Shown piece by piece: positions 6,928 to 12,564 of a stretch of 12,564 bases of DNA. Within the stretch, counting starts at the first letter, position 1, and the number at the start of each line of letters is the position of its first letter. A program made the translations under genes and the position numbers. The notes below the pieces were generated by a model. The model had not been told where the DNA came from. It saw only the letters and a program-made list of their open reading frames with translations, and made no database searches. The DNA comes from a bacterium. Lineage in GTDB: Bacteria; Bacteroidota; Ignavibacteria; Kapaibacteriales; UBA961. Where the stretch lies: positions 1 to 12,564 of the forward strand of contig JALHLL010000090.1 in NCBI GenBank assembly GCA_022844575.1. Direction: 5' to 3'.

Positions 6928-8566
6928 GCTTTTAATAAAGCCGATTTTTGAGAAGGCATTAGTATCTCTCGAACTTGGTGAATATTGCAATATATTATCC
7001 TTCGAGCAGCCGAAAATTGCTTCGCATGGTGATAGTTCCACCAATATTGCGATGTCATTAACACGCATTTTGAAAAAAGCACCGAGAGTTATTGCAGAAG
7101 AGATTATTTCAAAACTTCAATATGATAATAATCTTATTACTTCAATTGAGATAGCCGGAGCAGGATTTATCAATATTCGTTTAGGAAATGATTTTTACAA
7201 AGCGGTACTTGAAAAAATCGAGAAAGAAAAACAGAGCTATGGTAGATTGACACTTGGAAGTGGAAAAAAAGTTAATGTAGAGTATGTGAGTGCAAATCCT
7301 ACAGGGATTTTGCATTTGGGGCATGGAAGAAATGCTTGTATAGGTGATGCTGTTGCTAATTTATACGATTGGGCAGGTTATGAAGTAACGCGTGAGTACT
7401 ATTTTAATAATGCCGGTAATCAGATGAATATGTTGGGATTATCGGTGCATGCCCGATATTGCCAGACATTTAATGCAGAGTATCCATTTCCTGAAAACGG
7501 GTATCATGGTGAATATATTAAGGAAATTGCTCAATCTTTAGCGGATGAATTTGCATCCAAACTACTTGAAGAAAATGAGGCAAATCTTAAAATATGTAAA
7601 GAAAAAGGTGAAGAATGGTGTAATGCCACAATTCGTGATACGATGGTAAGATTAGGTCTGCATCATGATGTGTATTTTAATGAGCAAACTCTTTATAATG
7701 ATGGCTCAATTAACAAATTAGTTGAGAGACTACGAGAAAAGGAATTAGTTTATGATTCCGAGGGCGCAGTTTGGTTTGCCTTTAAGAAAATAAATGAAAA
7801 ATTAGAGGATAGAGTAATTATAAAGAGTTCCGGTGAACCCACCTACAGACTACCGGATATTGCATATCATATAAATAAATTGGAAAGAGGTTTCGATACA
7901 GTTGTTGATGTATTCGGTGTAGATCATATAGCAACCGTACCGGATATTATAGCTGCCGTAAAAGCACTCGGATATGATGAGAGCAAAGTAAAGGTTTTGC
8001 TTTATCAATTTGTTACGCTTATGGAGAATGGCGAGCAGGTAAAAATGTCCAAACGAACAGGCAAATCATATACATTGGATGAATTGATAGATGATGTCGG
8101 CATCGATGTAGTTCGATTCTTCTTTATTATGAGAAGTATCAATACTCATCTTGATTTTGATTTGGCTTTGGCAAAAGAGCAAAGCGATAAAAATCCTGTT
8201 CTTTATATTCAGTATGCACATGCACGTATTTGCAGAATATTTGAAACTGCTAAAGAACGTGAATTATTATCCGATGAAAAAGGTGATTTTTCTCTTCTGA
8301 CAGATGAGCATGAACGAAAATTGATAAGAACATTAGCACGTTTCGAGGAACATATTCTCCGTTCATTGCATAGTCTTGAACCATACATTATTGCGGAGTA
8401 TTTACGTGATGTAGCTACGGACTTCCATTTATTCTACCACCATTGTCCGGTTTTACGGTCGGAAAAAGAGATAATGAATGCAAGACTGGAATTATGTACA
8501 TCAACGAGAATTGTTCTCAAAAACGGTTTGGATATTTTGGGAATTTCGGCACCGGAAATTATGTAA
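6920..8566 (+). CDS. argS: Arginyl-tRNA synthetase
   Basis: ArgS charges tRNA-Arg with arginine in an ATP-dependent reaction; it is a class I synthetase. The 548 residues match the usual length of about 550-580. The N-terminal tRNA-recognition domain covers about 1-90. The catalytic Rossmann fold contains the HIGH motif as HLGH (132-135) within SANPTGILHLGHGR, and the KMSKS motif as KMSKR (375-379), a known ArgS variant. The DALR anticodon-binding domain begins near 425 (LYIQYAHARI) and ends in the typical DILGISAPEIM. The start overlaps rsfS by 8 bases. The stop TAA lies inside an inverted repeat shared with the convergent thioredoxin-like gene, so this is probably the end of the cluster transcript. 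Confidence 0.97.
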   Translation: MVELLIKPIFEKALVSLELGEYCNILSFEQPKIASHGDSSTNIAMSLTRILKKAPRVIAEEIISKLQYDNNLITSIEIAGAGFINIRLGNDFYKAVLEKIEKEKQSYGRLTLGSGKKVNVEYVSANPTGILHLGHGRNACIGDAVANLYDWAGYEVTREYYFNNAGNQMNMLGLSVHARYCQTFNAEYPFPENGYHGEYIKEIAQSLADEFASKLLEENEANLKICKEKGEEWCNATIRDTMVRLGLHHDVYFNEQTLYNDGSINKLVERLREKELVYDSEGAVWFAFKKINEKLEDRVIIKSSGEPTYRLPDIAYHINKLERGFDTVVDVFGVDHIATVPDIIAAVKALGYDESKVKVLLYQFVTLMENGEQVKMSKRTGKSYTLDELIDDVGIDVVRFFFIMRSINTHLDFDLALAKEQSDKNPVLYIQYAHARICRIFETAKERELLSDEKGDFSLLTDEHERKLIRTLARFEEHILRSLHSLEPYIIAEYLRDVATDFHLFYHHCPVLRSEKEIMNARLELCTSTRIVLKNGLDILGISAPEIM

Positions 8567-8577
8567 CTATAATTTCC
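8554..8577. terminator. Perfect inverted repeat shared by two convergent gene ends
   Basis: GGAAATTAT (8554-8562) and ATAATTTCC (8569-8577) are exact reverse complements separated by 6 bases. The argS stop TAA (8564-8566) and the opposing gene's stop (8567-8569) both lie in or at the edge of the loop. Convergent genes with zero spacing and a symmetric stem suggest a bidirectional terminator or mRNA 3'-end structure. The stem is AT-rich and neither side has a strong T run, so efficiency is uncertain. Confidence 0.45.
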
Positions 8578-9124
8578 ATTTAATTCCGCATCCTATTGAG
8601 GGTATTTGTTCACGATCATTCGGTGTAGATGTGAGTAAACAATCTAAGGCATGACGGATGTCTTTTCCCGACGGCTTAATCGAATTGTTCGGACGGGATG
8701 AATCGAATTGACCCCGATATACTAATGAGTAGTCGGAATTGTAAATGAAAAAGTCGGGCGTGCAAACTGCAGAGTATAGTTTTGCTACTTCTTGAGTTTC
8801 ATCATAAAGATAGGGAAAAGGATAGTTAAGCGCAATAGCCGTTTTTTTCATTTCCTCAGGGGAATCCTCGGGGTATCGTGATACATCATTTGAGTTTATT
8901 GCAACAAAACCTATACTTTTGTTCCCATAATCATGTGCAAGTTCAACTAATGAATCGTTTAAATGTTTTACAAACGGGCAGTGATTGCAAATAAACATAA
9001 TTATGGCACCGTTTGATAACATAATATCTTGCAATGATACAGTTTTCGATGTTAATGGTTCGAAAAGGGAAAAATGGTGTGCTTGCGTACCCAAAGGAAT
9101 CATTACTGAAGAAGTTGCAGCCAT
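8567..9124 (-). CDS. Thioredoxin-fold (AhpC/TSA-like) protein with CNHC motif
   Basis: This 185-residue protein belongs to a thioredoxin-family group with peroxiredoxin-like features. Residues 41-55 contain MFICNHCPFVKH, with a CxxC pair C46/C49. Other family hallmarks are AINSND (75-80), PEDSPEEM (85-92), YDETQEVAKLY (107-117), CTPDFF with the conserved cis-proline P123, YRGQFDSSRP (136-145), and the C-terminal PSIGCGIKWK. It probably performs thiol-disulfide exchange or peroxide-linked redox chemistry in the cytoplasm, as no signal peptide is seen; the substrate is unknown. It converges on argS with no spacer and diverges from the Nudix gene across 23 bases. An alternative start at M8 (9103) is possible. 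Confidence 0.9.
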   Translation of the reverse strand: MAATSSVMIPLGTQAHHFSLFEPLTSKTVSLQDIMLSNGAIIMFICNHCPFVKHLNDSLVELAHDYGNKSIGFVAINSNDVSRYPEDSPEEMKKTAIALNYPFPYLYDETQEVAKLYSAVCTPDFFIYNSDYSLVYRGQFDSSRPNNSIKPSGKDIRHALDCLLTSTPNDREQIPSIGCGIKWKL

Positions 9125-9147
9125 AAATTATTTATTGTGATTGTGTT

Positions 9148-9696
9148 ATGAATCTTGACAAATGGGAAACCACGCGAATACACACAGTTGAGGATTATTA
9201 TATCTTCAATGCCCTTCGAATGGAAAGAAGGCATCCGGTTACAAGCAAACTTAGCGATTTTGTTGTGATAGATGCTTCTCCGTGGGTGAATGTTATTCCG
9301 CTCACGAAGGAAAAAAAGATTATTTTCGTGAGGCAGTATAGGCATGGTATTGATGGCATTACGCTGGAAATACCCGGCGGTTTGGTATCGGAAAATGAAA
9401 CCCCTGCCGAATGTGCGATAAGAGAAACCTTGGAAGAAACAGGATATACATCCGAAAAAATTCCGGAACTTCTCGGTACTTGCGATGCAAATCCGGCTTT
9501 TTTGAATAATCAATGTTCTACCTTTTTGCTTCAGGATTGCGAGTGGAAACAAGAGCAAACATTAGACGCACATGAATTGATAGAAGTTGTTGAAATACCA
9601 TTAGTTGATGTACCTTCCTTAATGAGGGACGGGAGCATTCGGCACTCATTGGTTATTACGGCATTTTATTGGTATATGTTACGATACGGAATATAA
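9148..9696 (+). CDS. Nudix hydrolase, probably ADP-ribose pyrophosphatase-like
   Basis: Nudix enzymes hydrolyse nucleoside diphosphates linked to another group. The Nudix box lies at about 78-100: G-x5-E-x7-RETLEETGY, with the metal-binding E93, E96 and E97 region intact. The preceding FVRQYRHGIDGITLEIPGG (60-78) is typical of the ADP-ribose/ADP-sugar pyrophosphatase branch, so ADP-ribose is the best substrate guess, but the exact substrate is inferred. At 182 residues the length is normal. No clear Shine-Dalgarno precedes the ATG. The gene ends 23 bases before parA on the same strand and may share its transcript. Confidence 0.9.
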   Translation: MNLDKWETTRIHTVEDYYIFNALRMERRHPVTSKLSDFVVIDASPWVNVIPLTKEKKIIFVRQYRHGIDGITLEIPGGLVSENETPAECAIRETLEETGYTSEKIPELLGTCDANPAFLNNQCSTFLLQDCEWKQEQTLDAHELIEVVEIPLVDVPSLMRDGSIRHSLVITAFYWYMLRYGI

Positions 9697-9719
9697 TTAA
9701 AGAGCGGCGATATTAAAAA

Positions 9720-10514
9720 ATGGGTAAAGTAATAGCAGTAGCAAATCAAAAGGGCGGAGTCGGCAAAACAACCACTTCGGTAAACTTAGCAGCATCATTA
9801 GCAGCATCCGAATATTCGGTTTTATTGATTGATATTGACCCTCAGGCAAATGCTTCGAACGGTTTGGGGATTGACACCCGACAAGTGGATGCTACGATTT
9901 ATGATATTATTGTCGATCGGCTTCCTGCCGCAGAGGCAATTGTTTCAACCGAAATGCCTTTTCTTTCTCTGATACCATCGCATATCAATTTGGTGGGAGC
10001 GGAGATTGAGATGATTCAGGTAGTAAACAGAGAGAATGTACTTAAAGAAGCTTTGAGCGAATTGCGAAAAAAATACAATTACATTATCATTGATTGTCCT
10101 CCTTCACTCGGTTTGCTTACACTTAATGCCTTAACTGCTGCGGATTCCGTTCTTATTCCGGTACAGTGTGAGTATTATGCTCTTGAGGGCTTGGGGCAGT
10201 TATTGACTACTATATCCATTGTTCGCCGGCACTTGAATCCGGCACTTGATATAGAAGGTGTTTTATTGACAATGTTTGACAGTCGGCTCCGATTATCGAA
10301 TCAGGTTGTGGAAGAAGTGAGGAAACATTTTGAAGATAAAGTTTGTAAAACGATAATATCCCGAAATGTGCGATTATCGGAAGCACCAAGTCATGGCAAA
10401 CCGGTTTTGCTATACGATGCTTTATGTCTTGGAGCGCAAAATTACCTTCAACTTGCTCAAGAAATCACTCTGAAAAACAAACATTATGCTACTACTGATA
10501 ATGTTACCGAGTGA
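9720..10514 (+). CDS. parA: Chromosome partitioning ATPase ParA (Soj)
   Basis: ParA is a deviant Walker ATPase that binds DNA non-specifically and, with ParB, moves replicated origins apart. The deviant Walker A motif KGGVGKTT (11-18) carries the signature lysine K11. The A' segment DIDPQANAS (38-46) and the Walker B motif IIIDCPPS (122-129, D125) are intact. RLSEAPSHGKPVLLYD (218-233) is typical of chromosomal Soj proteins. The 264-residue protein begins directly with the ATPase fold and lacks the N-terminal helix-turn-helix of some plasmid ParAs. That, together with housekeeping neighbours, suggests the chromosomal form. parB follows after 24 bases. Confidence 0.97.
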   Translation: MGKVIAVANQKGGVGKTTTSVNLAASLAASEYSVLLIDIDPQANASNGLGIDTRQVDATIYDIIVDRLPAAEAIVSTEMPFLSLIPSHINLVGAEIEMIQVVNRENVLKEALSELRKKYNYIIIDCPPSLGLLTLNALTAADSVLIPVQCEYYALEGLGQLLTTISIVRRHLNPALDIEGVLLTMFDSRLRLSNQVVEEVRKHFEDKVCKTIISRNVRLSEAPSHGKPVLLYDALCLGAQNYLQLAQEITLKNKHYATTDNVTE

Positions 10515-10538
10515 TACTGAAACCTAAATTTTATAATC

Positions 10539-11525
10539 ATGTCAGCTAAAAAAATGAAATCGGCACTTGCATTAGGGAAGGGGTTAAGTGCATTAATTCC
10601 AAGCGTTGCTCTCGAAAAAACGGTATCGCACGATACACTCAATACCGATGATGGTAAAAGTATCGGTGTTACTGCATTTATAGAACTTGCAAAAGTAAAA
10701 CCCAATCGCTTTCAACCTCGTATTGATTTTGATTTGAAAGCTTTGGAAGACCTTACCAACTCAATAAAAGTAAATGGTGTTATTCAGCCCATTACGGTAA
10801 TAAGAACCGAGAGCGGATATGAATTGGTTTCCGGTGAGCGAAGAGTAAGAGCAAGTAAGGAAGCCGGCTTAACAAAGATTCCCGCTTATATAATGGAGTC
10901 GGTGAATGATACGCGAATGTTGGAACTCGCTATTATTGAAAATGTTCAAAGAGAAAATCTAAACCCGATTGAAGTGTCGCTCGGTTATCATCGTTTAATT
11001 GAAGAATGCGGTCTTACACAAGAGGAAGTAGCCGAAAAAATAGGTAAAGACCGCTCAACGGTAGCTAATTTCTTACGTTTGCTCCGCTTACCGCAACTGA
11101 TACAGGACTCCCTGCGTGATAGAAAGATTTCGATGGGACATGCACGAGCTATGTTAGCATTGTCGGATATGGAAAGACAGATATTTGTACTTGAAACAGT
11201 TATCGGCAAAGACCTCTCTGTGCGTAAAACGGAATCTTTAGTAAAAGATGTGGAGCTCGGAAGAGTCAAATTGAATGCAGGAATTGGGCAGAACGGTACC
11301 GGAGCAAAAGTTCAGCAAAATCAGGAAAAGAAAGTTTCTGCCGAAATACAATCTACAATCAATGATATAGAATCACGTTTAAGGCATATTTTTTCGACGC
11401 AAGTACGTCTTAAAACTAAATCGGATATGGCTGGAACTATCGAAGTTGATTATTTTTCATTGGATGAACTGGAAAGAATATTGGACTTATTAGCTGAAAT
11501 TGAGCGTTCGAGGATGACTTTGTAA
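10539..11525 (+). CDS. parB: Chromosome partitioning protein ParB (Spo0J)
   Basis: ParB binds centromere-like parS sites, spreads as a CTP-dependent clamp and stimulates ParA. The protein has 328 residues. The N-terminus carries the ALGKGLSALIP signature (10-21). The CTP-binding ParB/Srx-like domain covers about 45-150, including box 1 P60-x-x-x..VNGVIQPI, GERRVRAS (99-106) and ENVQREN (134-140) with NPIE. The parS-binding helix-turn-helix lies at about 157-182 (LTQEEVAEKIGKDRSTVANF). A variable linker rich in Q/K/G (about 245-268) leads to the C-terminal dimerisation domain. No Shine-Dalgarno is evident at the ATG. The TAA stop overlaps the next ATG by one base (TAATG). Confidence 0.96.
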   Translation: MSAKKMKSALALGKGLSALIPSVALEKTVSHDTLNTDDGKSIGVTAFIELAKVKPNRFQPRIDFDLKALEDLTNSIKVNGVIQPITVIRTESGYELVSGERRVRASKEAGLTKIPAYIMESVNDTRMLELAIIENVQRENLNPIEVSLGYHRLIEECGLTQEEVAEKIGKDRSTVANFLRLLRLPQLIQDSLRDRKISMGHARAMLALSDMERQIFVLETVIGKDLSVRKTESLVKDVELGRVKLNAGIGQNGTGAKVQQNQEKKVSAEIQSTINDIESRLRHIFSTQVRLKTKSDMAGTIEVDYFSLDELERILDLLAEIERSRMTL

Positions 11526-11977
11526 TGATCGGTAAGGTCGAAGACATTATTCTGCGACACACAACCCAAATCCGTGTGCGCTATGCGGAAACGGATAAAA
11601 TGGGCGTGGTGTATAATGGTGAGTATCTGACTTTTTTTGAAGTAGGAAGAACGGAAGCATTGCGTGGATTTGGTTTACCTTATCCCGAACTGGAAAAAGA
11701 AGGTTATTTGTTACCGGTAATCGAAGCATTTGTAAAATATAAAGCTCCTGCTTTTTACGATGACATTTTGCACGTAACTGCTTTTATTTCAACAAAGATA
11801 GAGGCAACACTTACTATTAAATATCTCATAGAGAGAGAAAAAACGACAATTGCTGAAGGATATACGATACATTCGTTTGTGCATTCTGTCAATATGAAAC
11901 CGGCAAGACCGCCAAAATCATATCGTAACGCCATCGAATTGTATTCATCGCAAATAAATCATGTAATGAAGGGGTAG
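11525..11977 (+). CDS. Acyl-CoA thioesterase, hotdog fold (YbgC/4HBT family)
   Basis: Proteins of this family hydrolyse acyl-CoA or acyl-carrier-protein thioesters. The signature Y-A-E-T-D-K-M-G-V-V-Y-N-G-E-Y-L (20-35) contains the likely catalytic D24 and Y30, followed by FFEVGRTEALR with E39. N31 stands where YbgC proteins often have His, so substrate preference may differ. The 150-residue length is standard for one hotdog domain. The start overlaps the parB stop as TAATG, with GAGGA 10 bases upstream inside parB. The family is certain; the substrate is not visible in sequence. Confidence 0.9.
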   Translation: MIGKVEDIILRHTTQIRVRYAETDKMGVVYNGEYLTFFEVGRTEALRGFGLPYPELEKEGYLLPVIEAFVKYKAPAFYDDILHVTAFISTKIEATLTIKYLIEREKTTIAEGYTIHSFVHSVNMKPARPPKSYRNAIELYSSQINHVMKG

Positions 11978-12020
11978 TTATAGTACAATGTTACACGTAT
12001 TCACTTATTTATCACGTAGT

Positions 12021-12025
12021 AAAGG
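12021..12025 (+). promoter_or_regulatory. Ribosome binding site AAAGG of the PorQ-like gene
   Basis: AAAGG lies 8 bases upstream of the ATG at 12034 and supports that start. The 56-base gap to the thioesterase gene shows no clear promoter or terminator. Confidence 0.45.
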
Positions 12026-12033
12026 CACGACAT

Positions 12034-12564
12034 ATGAGTAAAGTATGTGTTATGACATTGGTTTGTATTTTCACCTCCTTACCGATGTTTTCTCAACAAA
12101 GAGCTTTTCAATTTCTTCAACTTAATGCAAGCGCGCGAGCGGCTGCGTTGGCAGGTGCTTATGTAGCAGTTGCCGAAGATCCGAATGCTGTATTCTTTAA
12201 TCCGGCATCTCTCGCAACGGTACAAAATCGCAAAATAGGTTTTACATTCTTAAAACATGTCCTCGATATTAACTCGGGTCTCGCCACTTATGCCGATAAA
12301 TCCGAGAATTTCGGTTACTACTCAGGTTCAGTACTTTTTACTAATTACGGTTCTTTTGATAGGGCAAATAGTCAAGGTGTCGTCTCCGGTTCATTTTCCG
12401 GAAACGATGTTGCGTTTATGGGTACATATTCCAATTATTTGGATTCTAACTTAAGTTATGGAACAACTCTAAAAGCAATCTATTCGAGTTTGGCGGCTTC
12501 AAACTCAATGGCTTTGGCAGTTGATGCAGGTATTTTATATCGAAACCCGCGAACAAGATTGAAT
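12034..12564 (+). CDS. PorQ-like PorV/PorQ family outer-membrane protein (3' end off window)
   Basis: The frame is open to the right edge, giving 177 residues of the N-terminal part. Residues 1-20 form a signal peptide (hydrophobic stretch, cleavage after MFS). The mature start QFLQLNASARAAALAGAYVA, then AEDPNAVFFNPASL, is the diagnostic opening of the PorV/PorQ family. The following LDINSGLATYAD, a TNYGSFD segment and alternating aromatic strands fit a FadL-like outer-membrane beta-barrel. In T9SS organisms PorQ helps position the sortase complex at the outer membrane. Resemblance to PorQ is closer than to PorV, but paralogues in this family are common. It is separated from parB/thioesterase by 56 bases and is likely a different transcription unit or a distal operon member. 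Confidence 0.82.
   Translation, partial: MSKVCVMTLVCIFTSLPMFSQQRAFQFLQLNASARAAALAGAYVAVAEDPNAVFFNPASLATVQNRKIGFTFLKHVLDINSGLATYADKSENFGYYSGSVLFTNYGSFDRANSQGVVSGSFSGNDVAFMGTYSNYLDSNLSYGTTLKAIYSSLAASNSMALAVDAGILYRNPRTRLN

Noticed and set aside
9720..11525. A parS centromere site or origin near parAB
   Set aside because: I found no match to TGTTTCACGTGAAACA or a DnaA-box cluster. The only CACGTG seen, near 1508 inside the VWA gene, lacks the flanking arms.
1..12564. CRISPR array, insertion sequence or defence genes
   Set aside because: No regularly spaced direct repeats, transposase-like frames or known defence domains were seen on either strand.

Overview
This window looks like ordinary chromosome from a moderately AT-rich bacterium of the Bacteroidota/Chlorobi/Ignavibacteria/Kapabacteria group. 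Four observations point there. (1) The right edge holds the start of a PorQ-type protein of the type IX secretion system (T9SS). (2) The left edge holds a very large secreted von Willebrand A protein with choice-of-anchor-D-like repeats, an architecture common in T9SS-bearing lineages. (3) A Bacteroidota-like promoter element (TATATTTG) sits just before the tRNA. (4) Several starts lack a clear Shine-Dalgarno. The lineage is inferred from gene content and could not be tested by alignment; I cannot name a genus.

Layout. On the minus strand, positions 1-4756 hold a two-gene cluster: a Tat-signal-bearing LD-carboxypeptidase (peptidase family S66), then, 33 bases downstream, the giant secreted VWA protein, which runs off the left edge. 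A 270-base divergent intergenic region follows. On the plus strand come tRNA-Ser(GGA) with its own stem-loop terminator and a tightly packed cluster: ECF sigma factor, membrane-anchored LytR_C-domain protein, ribosome silencing factor RsfS and arginyl-tRNA synthetase. The last three start/stop junctions are short or overlapping, so co-transcription and translational coupling are likely. ArgS ends against a convergent thioredoxin-like gene, with both stop codons inside one perfect inverted repeat. The thioredoxin-like gene diverges from a Nudix hydrolase gene across only 23 bases. The plus strand then continues with Nudix, parA, parB and a hotdog-fold acyl-CoA thioesterase, and finally the PorQ-like gene, cut by the right edge.

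How it fits together. The plus-strand genes are mainly housekeeping: translation (tRNA-Ser, RsfS, ArgS), transcription (ECF sigma), chromosome segregation (ParA/ParB) and nucleotide or thioester clean-up (Nudix, thioesterase). The minus-strand pair and the PorQ-like gene concern the cell envelope and secretion. No insertion sequence, phage gene, CRISPR array or defence system is visible.

The least ordinary items are the RsfS with a lysine/alanine-rich N-terminal tail of about 85 residues, the multidomain VWA surface protein (at least 1212 residues), the exported-looking S66 peptidase, and the hairpin shared by two convergent stop codons. I did not find a clearly new biological system.
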